The position numbers and the translations under genes were made by a program. A stretch of DNA of 20,904 nt, taken from the NCBI GenBank assembly GCA_012518325.1, contig JAAYSR010000173.1, positions 1 to 20,904 of the forward strand, written 5' to 3'. Each line of letters starts with the position of its first letter. Position 1 is the stretch's first letter. Of the stretch, positions 7,612 to 15,492 are shown piece by piece. The notes under the pieces are model-generated. The model worked only from the letters and a program-made list of their open reading frames with translations, was not told where the DNA came from and made no database searches. The DNA is from Bacillota bacterium (GTDB taxonomy: Bacteria > Bacillota > Limnochordia > Darwinibacteriales > Darwinibacteriaceae).

Positions 7612-7620
7612 ATAATATCA
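7612..7620 (-). promoter_or_regulatory. Candidate extended -10 promoter for the CHR pair
   Basis: The minus strand reads TGATATTAT, an extended -10 (TGn followed by TATTAT, five of six to TATAAT). No clear -35 is present, as is tolerated by extended -10 promoters. Transcription would start near 7605, giving a leader of about 19 bases that contains the AAGGAG site. Confidence 0.4.
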
Positions 7621-7636
7621 CGCCGAGGTGACTTGT

Positions 7637-8839
7637 GTGTTAACAATTGAAGCGGATTTGATATCCACTATCGCCAGTTTCTCCCGGGCGGGAGATCTGA
7701 ACAACCTGACTTTTCTGGCCCATGCCGAGCGGGTGGCCCATATCGCCTTTGGGCTCGGCCGGATGCTGTCGCTCTCCGAAGCCGATCTTAACGAGCTTAC
7801 AATCAGCGCACTGCTCCACGATATAGGCATCATGACGGACCAGGAGCAGCTGCACCTCGCTGACCTAGAACCCCAGGCCGACAGAGTGTCGCCCCACTGC
7901 AAGAAGGGCTATGAGCTCTTGAAACATACCCAGACCTTCGGAAGCTACGCCGAAAATGTACTTAAGCACCACGATTATTACTCCCCCGAACTGGAAATAA
8001 TCCCTGCCGTGATCCATGCTGCCGACCGCGTCGACATCCTCCTCCGCAAAGAGCGCTATGTGCTGGCCCAGGTGGATTCGCTGCAAGACTATTTCACTTC
8101 CAAGTCAGGCAAGATTTTCAGCCCGGATGTAGTGGATGCGCTGCAGGGCTTGGCCAGCATACCCAGCTTCTGGCTGGACCTGGAATATGAGCAGTACCAC
8201 TACGCTGACAATCTGGAGGGGTTCAGACGGACCCTTACCCTAGACGAACTGGAAGAACTGGGACATTTAATGGCGGTGCTGGTAGACTCCAAGTCGCCCT
8301 TCACTGCCCGCCATTCTTTGTGTGTGACCGAAACCGCAGGCTTTATGGCAGAGAAACTCTTGATGCCCAAGGACAAGGTACGCCTGATCCGCGTCGCCGG
8401 CCTGCTCCACGACATCGGCAAACTGGCAATCCCCGATGATATTCTCATGTACCCCGGCCCTTTGAGCAAGGAGCAGATGGCAGTGATGAAGCAGCACACT
8501 TACCACAGCTATCATCTGATCAGCGGCATTGGTCCCGGTGCAGAACGCCTCGCCCGCTGGGCCGCCTTCCACCATGAGAGGCTGGACGGAACCGGGTATC
8601 CCTTCCGCCTCTCAGCCAAGGAGCTGGAACAGGAATCGCGCCTGATCGCAGTGGCGGATATGACCCAGTCCTTGCTGGAAGCACGGCCCTACCGGGAAGC
8701 CATGCCCCCGGACAAGGTGAAGGCAATCCTGCAAGAGCGGGTGCAGGCCAAGCACCTTGACCCGGAACTGGCCGATCTGGCCATTGCCCATATTCACGAC
8801 ATCGCCGAGCTTGTCCAGGCCTGCAGCCAGGCCTCATAA
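7637..8839 (+). CDS. Tandem HD / HD-GYP domain protein, probable cyclic di-GMP phosphodiesterase
   Basis: A 400-residue soluble protein with two related metal-dependent HD domains. The C-terminal domain is a canonical HD-GYP: His226, HDIGK (258-262), His287, HHERLDGTGYP (312-322) and Asp341. This class hydrolyses cyclic di-GMP. The N-terminal domain keeps His29, HD (61-62), His87, HH (111-112) and Asp130, but has no GYP motif (HHDYYSPELE instead), so it is either a different HD phosphohydrolase or a sensory duplicate. No membrane, receiver or PAS domain is seen. GTG at 7637 is preferred because GAGGTG precedes it by six bases; an earlier in-frame GTG at 7628 lies within that site. It diverges from the CHR genes and converges on the mutase gene. 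Confidence 0.9.
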   Translation: MLTIEADLISTIASFSRAGDLNNLTFLAHAERVAHIAFGLGRMLSLSEADLNELTISALLHDIGIMTDQEQLHLADLEPQADRVSPHCKKGYELLKHTQTFGSYAENVLKHHDYYSPELEIIPAVIHAADRVDILLRKERYVLAQVDSLQDYFTSKSGKIFSPDVVDALQGLASIPSFWLDLEYEQYHYADNLEGFRRTLTLDELEELGHLMAVLVDSKSPFTARHSLCVTETAGFMAEKLLMPKDKVRLIRVAGLLHDIGKLAIPDDILMYPGPLSKEQMAVMKQHTYHSYHLISGIGPGAERLARWAAFHHERLDGTGYPFRLSAKELEQESRLIAVADMTQSLLEARPYREAMPPDKVKAILQERVQAKHLDPELADLAIAHIHDIAELVQACSQAS

Positions 8840-8876
8840 GAAGAGTACCCCGCAGGGTACCCCTCGCTATGCTTCT
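8839..8876. terminator. Hairpin between convergent genes (possible bidirectional terminator)
   Basis: GTACCC (8845-8850) and GGGTAC (8855-8860) pair with a CGCA loop in the 27-base gap between the HD-GYP stop and the mutase stop. Weaker outer arms AGAAG and CTTCT could add pairs. There is no proper T-run on either strand, so efficiency is doubtful. Confidence 0.45.
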
Positions 8877-10567
8877 AAACCGGAACGGACCAATTCGTCG
8901 AAGGCTTCTTTGATCTTAAGAAGCCTTCTTTCTGCTTCCTGCCTGTTTTCCGCCCTCACTTCCAGATACAGCTTCATTTTCGGTTCGGTACCGGAAGGCC
9001 TTAACGTCACCTTGCTCCCGGCTTCGGTAATCCATTGCAGCACTCCTTCTTTGGGAAGGCGTATCGCTCTTTCCTCCTGCGTACGCAAATCCAGGCGCAA
9101 ACTGCTTCCGTAGTTCAGCACTTCCACCACCCGTTCCTCTCCTATGGAGGCAATGGGCTGCTTTTCCAACCGGCTGATGAACTGCCTGGAACGCTCTGCC
9201 TCAAGGCTGGTAGCAAAGGTAAAGGAGACAAGGTCCTGCAAGTACCAGCCGTGCTCGGCAAAGAGCTCCTCCAAACGGTCTGCCAAGGTAAGGCCCTGAG
9301 CCTGGTAGAAAGCTGCCACCTGGGCGATCAAAAGGCTCGCCAAAACGGCATCCTTGTCCCTGACCGCGGTGCCCGCGAGGTAGCCGTAGCTTTCTTCAAA
9401 GCCAAAGACAAATTCTCTGTTCTCTGCCGGCAGCTCATCCATGAGGGTGCCGATGTACTTGAACCCGGTGAGGGTTTCCCTCACTTCCGCACCGTACTTC
9501 GCCGCTACAGACTGCACCATATCGGTGGTGACAATGGTCTTGACCACCACAGAGCGCGCCGCCTGCCCAGGGGCAAGGCGGGCCAAGAGAAAGTCTGCCA
9601 GCAGCACTCCCACCTGATTTCCGTTCAAGAGCACCCATTTTCCCTTCTGCGGGACAGCCACCCCCATCCGATCCGCATCGGGATCAGTGGCGATAATAAG
9701 ATCACAGGGAGTTTGACCTGCCTGGGCAAAGGCAAGTTTAAAGGCCTCAGGGTCCTCGGGATTGGGAAAGCTCACTGTGGGAAAGTTCCCGTCGGGCTCT
9801 AACTGCTCAGGCACCGCTGCCACCTGTGAGAATCCCGCTTGCTGCAGGATATCCGGCACATAGCGCCCCCCTGTGCCGTGGAGCGGCGTGTACAAGATGC
9901 GGAGATTCTCCGCATTCTCAACTTTGGGTGCGATCTCCAGCAGCTTCTGGTAATAGGCTTCAAGCACCTCGTCGCCAAGGGAGTTCCAGAGCAGATTTTC
10001 CTGGGGATTGGGATCCGCCAGGACACTGTCCAGGCCCAACTCAGCCATTTGAGAGCTGATGCTCAGCGCTTCCTCCGCCAGCATTTGGTTGCCCCGTTCA
10101 TTGTACACTTTATAGCCGTTGTACTCCGGAGGATTGTGGCTGGCGGTAATCACTATCCCCGCAGCTGCCCGAACATGCCGGACAGCGAAGGACAGAAGCG
10201 GCGTAGGGGCCACATCGGGAAACACATAGACCTTGATGCCGTTGGCCACCAGGACACCGGCTGCCGCCTCAGTGAACTCCCTGGACATATGGCGGGAGTC
10301 ATGGGCAATGGCGACTCCCCCTTCCTTGCCCTGGACCTTCAGATAATTGGCCAGGGCCTGGGTCACCAGGCGAACAGTGTAGACATTCATCCGGTTTGAT
10401 CCTGCTCCCAGCCTTCCCCGCAAACCTCCTGTGCCAAACTCGAGCCATTTAAAAAAACGATCCTCGATCTCTTCCTTGTTCCCTGCCAAGCCGCGCAGCT
10501 CAGCCTTGGTGCCTTCATCAATCAATGGATCCTGAAGCCACGCCTCATAGCGCCTGACTGCTTCCAT
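8867..10567 (-). CDS. pgcA: Phosphoglucomutase/phosphomannomutase (alpha-phosphohexomutase, PgcA type)
   Basis: Cytoplasmic enzyme that interconverts hexose 1- and 6-phosphates (glucose, possibly mannose). At 566 residues it matches the PgcA/PGM2 group. Landmarks are the early WLEFGTGGLRG (41-51), the phosphoserine loop TASHNP (141-146, Ser143), the metal loop DPDADRMG (295-302), the sugar-specificity loop GFEESYGY (389-396) and the phosphate-binding RPSGTEP (523-529). ATG at 10567 is chosen because GGGAGG lies seven bases before it. The frame is open far upstream, but that part overlaps gerB and resembles no mutase. It follows gerB by 37 bases with no visible terminator, so it is probably read from the germination operon. 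It would turn glucose 1-phosphate from glycogen phosphorylase into glucose 6-phosphate. Confidence 0.95.
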   Translation of the reverse strand: MEAVRRYEAWLQDPLIDEGTKAELRGLAGNKEEIEDRFFKWLEFGTGGLRGRLGAGSNRMNVYTVRLVTQALANYLKVQGKEGGVAIAHDSRHMSREFTEAAAGVLVANGIKVYVFPDVAPTPLLSFAVRHVRAAAGIVITASHNPPEYNGYKVYNERGNQMLAEEALSISSQMAELGLDSVLADPNPQENLLWNSLGDEVLEAYYQKLLEIAPKVENAENLRILYTPLHGTGGRYVPDILQQAGFSQVAAVPEQLEPDGNFPTVSFPNPEDPEAFKLAFAQAGQTPCDLIIATDPDADRMGVAVPQKGKWVLLNGNQVGVLLADFLLARLAPGQAARSVVVKTIVTTDMVQSVAAKYGAEVRETLTGFKYIGTLMDELPAENREFVFGFEESYGYLAGTAVRDKDAVLASLLIAQVAAFYQAQGLTLADRLEELFAEHGWYLQDLVSFTFATSLEAERSRQFISRLEKQPIASIGEERVVEVLNYGSSLRLDLRTQEERAIRLPKEGVLQWITEAGSKVTLRPSGTEPKMKLYLEVRAENRQEAERRLLKIKEAFDELVRSGLEA

Positions 10568-10604
10568 TCCATCGCCTCCCTGCATACTTCCATGGTAGAT
10601 AATT

Positions 10605-11714
10605 CTAGACATCAGTCTGCTTCCCTGCTTTATTTCCCTTCCTGAGATACATGCGAATCTCAGCCAGGATCCAGAAACTGATCGGGAAGACCAGCTGATA
10701 CAGGAAAGTAGATGCAGAGATGGTCTTGGTGGCGCTGGCTTCAATTTCCATCGACGTTGCGATAAACCAGCGCGAGCCGGGTATGGTGCCCAAGACCAGA
10801 GGAGTAACCAGGAATCGATAGTCGTCAAAGCCCAAGGCATAGGCCAAAGTCTTGCTGGCTGCCAACAGGCAGACGGCAATCTTGACAAAGCTGCCCACCG
10901 CAAAGGTGACTGCCACAATGGCCTCCAGGCGCGTTAAGAAAGTGGATACATCAATGCGGGCGATGGAGGTGTAGATAGGAAAATAGAAGATGCCGTAGCG
11001 GTCAGCGCCAAGGACAGCCAGACTGGTGCAGTCCATGATCAAAAGGATCAGAGCACCAACCAGAAAACCCGGTACAAACACTCTGTAGGCAGAGTCTTTC
11101 TTCTTGAACCCGTCGAAGATCCAAAACAGGAGAACTGTCTCCATAAACGGAAAGTCAAGGAGCTGCAATGCGCCTTCCATGACCGGCCCAAAGCCATTGT
11201 ACATCACGGGCAGGAACTGGCCGAGGTCGACTCTGTTGATCAGAAGGGCAAAGGCGCTAAACAGCACCGTTAAGACAACACGGCTCATGACCGAGCTAAA
11301 GCGGGCAAGCACCTCGATGCCGCCCTTGACGATCCAGATCACCAGCACTCCAAAGGCCAGGGACATCACCGTCTGAGGCGTAGTCGGCAGCGATACAGCC
11401 TGGATAAAGTGGGTAACGTGGCTGACCACCAGGCATCCTAGGCGCCAGGCATAGCCGGTATACAAAAGTGCAACGGCCCGTGACGGCCATTTGCCGAAGA
11501 GCATTTCCACTCCGTCGGCAAAGGTCTTGCCATGCATCAGACTGGTTAGGCGGGCGAAGATCAGAATAAAGGGCGCGGTGACGGCAATGGCCACCAAGAA
11601 GGCCAGCCAGATATCGGGCCCTGCCCGGCCCCCGAGGGCAAAGACCAGAGTGTTGCCTACAACAAAAAGGGTTACCAGGACCATACCCTGCTTGTCCGGG
11701 ACAATCTCCTTCAC
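10605..11714 (-). CDS. gerAB: Spore germination permease, GerAB/GerKB family (B subunit)
   Basis: Inner spore membrane subunit of a GerA-type germinant receptor, 369 residues with about ten hydrophobic helices. It belongs to the APC-superfamily 'spore germination permease' family, whose B subunits bind the germinant in known receptors. Family-like stretches include ISYRQGM-like PDKQGMVLVTLFVVG at the start, AYRLGC-like YAWRLGC near residue 90, and LDFPFMETVLLFWIFDGF near 190. The start is GTG at 11714, overlapping the upstream small gene by GTGA, with GGGAGGTGA before it. It is the last ger gene in this operon. The germinant cannot be inferred; the symbol denotes the family, not orthology to a particular receptor. 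Confidence 0.93.
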   Translation of the reverse strand: MKEIVPDKQGMVLVTLFVVGNTLVFALGGRAGPDIWLAFLVAIAVTAPFILIFARLTSLMHGKTFADGVEMLFGKWPSRAVALLYTGYAWRLGCLVVSHVTHFIQAVSLPTTPQTVMSLAFGVLVIWIVKGGIEVLARFSSVMSRVVLTVLFSAFALLINRVDLGQFLPVMYNGFGPVMEGALQLLDFPFMETVLLFWIFDGFKKKDSAYRVFVPGFLVGALILLIMDCTSLAVLGADRYGIFYFPIYTSIARIDVSTFLTRLEAIVAVTFAVGSFVKIAVCLLAASKTLAYALGFDDYRFLVTPLVLGTIPGSRWFIATSMEIEASATKTISASTFLYQLVFPISFWILAEIRMYLRKGNKAGKQTDV

Positions 11715-11938
11715 TTGGTCTCACCTCCCGGCCATAGTTCCCCCAGCAGCTCGTCAAGGGGTCCAAGAACATTTGGCACCGGCAGGTCGTCAACTGTCAG
11801 AATCAAGATGGAAAGGGCCGCTGCGGCTGCCATCAGCACCAGGTAAACCGCGACCTTCTGCCAGGGGCGCCTGGGCCAGCGCCAGATATCCACTGTCCCC
11901 ACTGCTATGAAGCTTACCAGTATAAGGGCAATCATCAT
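11711..11938 (-). CDS. Small two-helix membrane protein of the ger operon (GerD-subunit-like, as in GerUD/GerKD)
   Basis: A 75-residue protein beginning MMIALILVSFIAVG, with a second hydrophobic helix VAVYLVLMAAAAALSILILTV (about residues 29-49) separated by a basic WPRRPWQK loop. A polar tail with PVPNVLGPLDELLGELWPGG follows. Small two-helix 'D' proteins of this size are known in some Bacillus GerA-type operons, where they modulate receptor function. This one fits by size, topology and place between the C and B subunits, but sequence identity was not tested. It starts one base after the gerC stop and overlaps gerB by four bases, so it is almost certainly translated with them. GAGAGA upstream is a modest ribosome-binding site. 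Confidence 0.75.
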   Translation of the reverse strand: MMIALILVSFIAVGTVDIWRWPRRPWQKVAVYLVLMAAAAALSILILTVDDLPVPNVLGPLDELLGELWPGGETK

Positions 11939-11939
11939 C

Positions 11940-13094
11940 TCAATCTCTCACTATAATCGGCTGGGAGGAAAGCCCTGTAAAGGCAATGGTGCACTTGACC
12001 TCCACCTCCACATCCAGGAGGGGAAAGAAACTGTCCCAATCCTCGCTGTAACGGCGCCAGATGTCAGGCTCTTTTCTCCGGAGCAGCTGGCCGAAGCCGA
12101 GAATGTCGGAATTGTACTCCAGCTGGAGTTTCTCGATCAAATCCTTGGTGCGCCGATTGAAGGTATGGGCAATCTGCTCCTCTATGTTCTTGACTTCCTG
12201 CTCATTCTGAAAGCTGATTTTTGCTCCATGTCCCACTTCCACCACACTGAGCTGCAGGCTGATCTTGATATTCATCCGCGGGCGTTCCCCCTTTACAACA
12301 GGCTTGATATCAACCTTGTTCCCCATGATCTGATAGGTTATGGGGAAGCTGCCTTCACTTGTCCTTGTTTCCATCACAAAATGATCCCTCTGAAATTTGC
12401 CTTTGAGCAGGCTGAAAAGGGCTGATTCTTCTCCGTCCAGCCAGCCTACCATCCTGTCCTTTTTAAAGACTGCAGTTCCCTTGACAATCGGCACCTTTTC
12501 CCCCTGCTCGTGGACGAGCTGAATGGTGGGGAGTGTTCCGGAAATGCCCTGGGCTGTGAGGTCGCTGGTAAACTCCCAGACCTGCTGGGGATAGAAATTG
12601 GAAACCACTGCGTGCAAGTCGATGAGCACGCCCAAATGCTCGCTGACTGTGTCATTGAAGGGCGGCTTGCTTTTAAAGACCTCCTCCACAGTACAGTCCC
12701 TGGTGACAAACATGGCCACGGTACTCCGCATATGGTGGGAGCGCACCGCGTACTCGATGGCAGAGAGGATGCCCCCCCTAGCCACTTCTTCGGACACCAG
12801 AAAAACCTGGGCGTGGGACCAGAAAACATCTCTGCCGGCGGGGCTGGACAGGGCCCGGGCGGCGCTGGAGAGACTCCTGCCGTGGGTGGTCAGCACCACT
12901 GTTTCAACTTGTGCCTCCTGGGCTGAGCCGCTGGTCTTGATCATCTCGGTAACCACCAAGTAGTCCGGTTCCACCTGGTCCAGCCCGGCCCCGAGCACAA
13001 AATCCAGGATCTCAATCTCGGTGTAGTCCCAGCAGCCGCAAAGGAGCAGTAGCGGGCAGATGAGTATTATGGCCCAAACCAGCCGGCGCATCAT
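11940..13094 (-). CDS. gerAC: Spore germination lipoprotein, GerAC/GerKC family (C subunit)
   Basis: C subunit of a GerA-type receptor, a lipoprotein on the outer face of the inner spore membrane. The signal peptide MMRRLVWAIILI ends in the lipobox LLCGC with the modified cysteine at residue 21, followed by WDYTEIE, as is typical of GerC proteins (GCWD). The family pattern SSAARALSSPAGRDVFWSHA and the later LEYAVRSHHMRST-like IEYAVRSHHMRST are recognisable. Length is 384 residues, normal for the family. The start ATG at 13094 overlaps the gerA stop by ATGA; the adjacent ATG at 13091 is equally possible. A longer open frame reaching 13178 runs inside gerA and is not coding. Confidence 0.95.
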   Translation of the reverse strand: MMRRLVWAIILICPLLLLCGCWDYTEIEILDFVLGAGLDQVEPDYLVVTEMIKTSGSAQEAQVETVVLTTHGRSLSSAARALSSPAGRDVFWSHAQVFLVSEEVARGGILSAIEYAVRSHHMRSTVAMFVTRDCTVEEVFKSKPPFNDTVSEHLGVLIDLHAVVSNFYPQQVWEFTSDLTAQGISGTLPTIQLVHEQGEKVPIVKGTAVFKKDRMVGWLDGEESALFSLLKGKFQRDHFVMETRTSEGSFPITYQIMGNKVDIKPVVKGERPRMNIKISLQLSVVEVGHGAKISFQNEQEVKNIEEQIAHTFNRRTKDLIEKLQLEYNSDILGFGQLLRRKEPDIWRRYSEDWDSFFPLLDVEVEVKCTIAFTGLSSQPIIVRD

Positions 13095-14623
13095 CTGTCC
13101 TTGCTCCCCGCGGTGCTTTGTAACCGCTTGCGATCCTGAGCCGCCAGGTAGCGGGGCCTCAAAGTCATGCGCCACCAAGGCACGCGCACCATGGCATCCT
13201 TGACGTTCTGCCCGAGAAACTCGGTCATGGAGGTCAGATAGGGAACTCCGAAGGATTTCATGGAAGCCAGGTGGATGACAATTGCCATCACCCCTAAAAT
13301 GTAGCCGTAGAGCCCTAGGATGGAAGAAGTCAGAACCAGTAAAAGACGAATCAGGACCGCAGTATCGTAAAGTGTGGAGATCACGAAGCCTGCAACCGCG
13401 GTAATGCCGACGACAATAATCATGGGCGCACTAACCAGGCTGGCACTGACTGCCGCATCCCCCAGGACAATGGCCCCCACAATGCTGATAGCCTGTCCGA
13501 CAGGCCGAGGCAGGCGCACACCGCCCTCCCTGAGGATCTCAAAGACCAAGCCCATGGCCACCACTTCCACAATCCCGGGAAAGGGCACATCCTGCCGCGA
13601 GGCAGCGATGCTGATCACGAGATTGGTGGGGATCAGCTGAGGGTGATAACTGATCAGGGCCAAGTACAGGGCCGGGGTGCTGGTGGTGATAAAAAAGCTG
13701 ATGTAGCGGACGATGCGGTGAAACGTTGCCGTCACCCAGTGATTGTAATAGTCCTCGTTGGATTGGAAGGCTTCCACAAACAGATAAGGCATGGTCAGGG
13801 CAAAAGGGGAGCCGTCCACTAACACCGCCACCCGTCCTTCCAGGATTTTGCCCGCCACAACATCGGGCCTTTCAGTGTGCCCGATGGTCGGCATTGGGCT
13901 GTAGGGAGAATCCTGAATCAGCTCTTGAATGTAGCCGGAATCGATCACTGCATCGATGTCAATTTTCTGGATCCGATCCAGCACTTCTTCCACCAAGGCC
14001 GGCGAGGCAACGCTGTCTACGTAAAGCACCGCCACCTTGGTGTTGCTTTGGGTTCCCACCGTCAGAAACTTGGTCTTAAAGGCCGGATTGGTGATCCGGC
14101 GCTGGACCAGGGCGACATTGCCGCCTAAATCCTCGGTAAAGCCCTGGCGGGGCCCCCGCACCACGTTCTCCGAAGGAGGTTCGGCCACCTGCCTCTTGGC
14201 CCACCCCTGGGCATCCACGGCAATTCCCAGATCACAGCCGTCGATCAGCAGTACACCTCTGCCGCCGGTAATCAGCTCCGCCAGCTTGGTGAAGCTGCCG
14301 GTGACTGTGACCGCATCGGAGTGGATGATCCGTTCGGTAATGTAATCAATCAAATCATCCCTGTGCAGGCCGTTGGGCAGAGGTCCCTGCATCATGGCCC
14401 GGACGATATGTTCACTCAAAAACTCGTGCTTGACCATGTGCTCAGCGAAAATCAGCACGCAGGCCCGGGACTGGGGCTCTCCGGTGCGAAAACGGCGGTA
14501 GACAATGGTATCGTCATTGGCAAAAATATCCTGTTTGAACCAGTCGATGTTGGTGTCCAGGGACGCCGTCACGGAGGTCAGACCCCTGGGTTTTTTCTGT
14601 TTGGCGCGCCTCCAGAAGAACAT
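13091..14623 (-). CDS. gerAA: Spore germination protein, GerAA/GerKA family (A subunit)
   Basis: A subunit of a GerA-type germinant receptor, 510 residues. A soluble N-terminal domain (about 1-300) contains ADNDDTIVYRRF-like ANDDTIVYRRF and ITGGRGVLLIDG. The family signature VQRRITNPAFKTKFLTVG is followed by KVAVLYVDSVASPALVEEV. The membrane part (about 300-470) has several helices around YISFFITTSTPALYLALISYHPQLIPTNL and the conserved ASRQDVPFPGIVEVVAMGLVFEILREGGVRLP. ATG at 14623 has AAGGAGG nine bases upstream. It is first in the operon gerA-gerC-D-gerB, which is followed by a phosphohexomutase. Receptors of this type trigger spore germination on binding small nutrients. Confidence 0.96.
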   Translation of the reverse strand: MFFWRRAKQKKPRGLTSVTASLDTNIDWFKQDIFANDDTIVYRRFRTGEPQSRACVLIFAEHMVKHEFLSEHIVRAMMQGPLPNGLHRDDLIDYITERIIHSDAVTVTGSFTKLAELITGGRGVLLIDGCDLGIAVDAQGWAKRQVAEPPSENVVRGPRQGFTEDLGGNVALVQRRITNPAFKTKFLTVGTQSNTKVAVLYVDSVASPALVEEVLDRIQKIDIDAVIDSGYIQELIQDSPYSPMPTIGHTERPDVVAGKILEGRVAVLVDGSPFALTMPYLFVEAFQSNEDYYNHWVTATFHRIVRYISFFITTSTPALYLALISYHPQLIPTNLVISIAASRQDVPFPGIVEVVAMGLVFEILREGGVRLPRPVGQAISIVGAIVLGDAAVSASLVSAPMIIVVGITAVAGFVISTLYDTAVLIRLLLVLTSSILGLYGYILGVMAIVIHLASMKSFGVPYLTSMTEFLGQNVKDAMVRVPWWRMTLRPRYLAAQDRKRLQSTAGSKDR

Positions 14624-14650
14624 AGCAGTCTACCTCCTTCCACTTTTGCC

Positions 14651-14680
14651 TAGTATATCCAAACTGTGGCGGAATATAAA
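14651..14680 (-). promoter_or_regulatory. Candidate forespore (sigma G-like) promoter of the ger operon
   Basis: On the minus strand TATACTA (14651-14657) matches the ATnHTA core of a sigma G -10. It is preceded at 17 bases by TTTATA (14675-14680), whose TTATA fits four of five of the GHATR -35. The -35 overlaps the T-run of the terminator of the upstream operon. Known ger operons use sigma G. The match is modest and a sigma A reading is not excluded. Confidence 0.4.
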
Positions 14681-14706
14681 AAAAGCCGACCTTGCGGTCG
14701 ACTTTT
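14678..14706 (-). terminator. Rho-independent terminator of the glgP-isomerase operon
   Basis: The minus strand forms GTCGACC-GCAA-GGTCGGC (seven pairs, one G-T, GNRA-like loop) followed by seven Ts (14678-14684). It begins 10 bases after the isomerase stop codon. A run of As before the stem extends pairing and could allow weak function on the other strand too. Confidence 0.88.
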
Positions 14707-14716
14707 CTGTGCGTGT

Positions 14717-15475
14717 TTACCTGCCCTGGGCCTTCTTCAAGTTCTCCAAACCTGCCTCGACACTTTCCTGGGGGGAAACTTTGTATTCCTCGGTCTCCAG
14801 GATCAGCCACTCCACCCCTGCCTCGGCGGCAGCCTGGAGCACATTTGCCAGGTCCAGCTCGCCGCAGCCCACATCCGTCTGCTTCTTGTCCCTGTCAAAA
14901 TCCTTGATATGAACGAGGGGTGTACGTCCTGCCAACTTGCGCAAATAGCCTGAGGGGTCCTCCCCTCCGTGCAGCACCCAGCCCAGGTCCAGCTGGGCAA
15001 AGAGGAAGCGCGGGTCAGAGGCCTCCCAGAGCAGGTCCAGGGCATAGACGCCTTCATGCTGCTCAAATTCGAAGCTGTGGTTATGGTAGCCCAGGCGGAA
15101 CCCCTGGTCAGCAGCCTTTTTACCCAGTTCTGTGAGTTCCTTGCCCAAAGCAGTCCAGTTTTCCCGGGTCCGTTCAAAGCCCCGAGGAGGAGCTGGGCAA
15201 ACCAGGGTGCTGTTGCCCAAGACCCGGTTGTAGGCTATTTCTTCATCCAGATGGTCCCGGAGCCGCTCCAGGGATACATGGGTGCTGACCGCCCTGAGGT
15301 TCAGGCGATCCAGATGGTCCTTCATTTCGCTACTGGACAGTCCGCCGTAGCCGGCAAACTCGACGCCTTCATAGCCGAGTTCGGCGGTGAGTTCCAGAGT
15401 GCGGACAAAATCCTGCTGTGCCAGATCACGCAAAGAGTAGAGCTGCAGTGCAATTGGATGCTTGTTGCTGTTCAT
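14717..15475 (-). CDS. Sugar phosphate isomerase/epimerase-like TIM-barrel protein
   Basis: A 252-residue protein of the xylose isomerase-like TIM-barrel family (AP endonuclease 2 superfamily, PF01261). It starts IALQLYSLRD, a frequent first strand of this group. Probable metal ligands are Glu39 in YEGVEF, the histidines of GYHNHSFEF, Asp in AQLDLGW, His in LVHIKDFD and Glu in LILETEEY, so the fold's active centre appears intact. Its substrate is not predictable. It starts 17 bases after the glycogen phosphorylase stop with GGGAGG seven bases before ATG, and a strong terminator follows, so it is the second and last gene of a glgP operon. A role with a sugar released from or linked to glycogen is an inference from that pairing. 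Confidence 0.88.
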   Translation of the reverse strand: MNSNKHPIALQLYSLRDLAQQDFVRTLELTAELGYEGVEFAGYGGLSSSEMKDHLDRLNLRAVSTHVSLERLRDHLDEEIAYNRVLGNSTLVCPAPPRGFERTRENWTALGKELTELGKKAADQGFRLGYHNHSFEFEQHEGVYALDLLWEASDPRFLFAQLDLGWVLHGGEDPSGYLRKLAGRTPLVHIKDFDRDKKQTDVGCGELDLANVLQAAAEAGVEWLILETEEYKVSPQESVEAGLENLKKAQGR

Positions 15476-15492
15476 CGAGAAACCTCCCTCTT

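Noticed and set aside
9035..9802. 255-codon open frame on the plus strand
   Set aside because: It lies wholly antisense to the mutase, whose conserved motifs are intact. It has no ribosome-binding site and its translation is low-complexity in character, as expected from high-GC third-position bias.
10568..10918. N-terminal extension of the mutase frame
   Set aside because: It overlaps the end of gerB in another frame, does not resemble mutases, and the ATG at 10567 has a good ribosome-binding site and matches family length.
13095..13178. Longer start for the GerC lipoprotein
   Set aside because: It would place 28 polar residues before the signal peptide and lies inside gerA; ATG at 13094 gives a normal lipoprotein signal.
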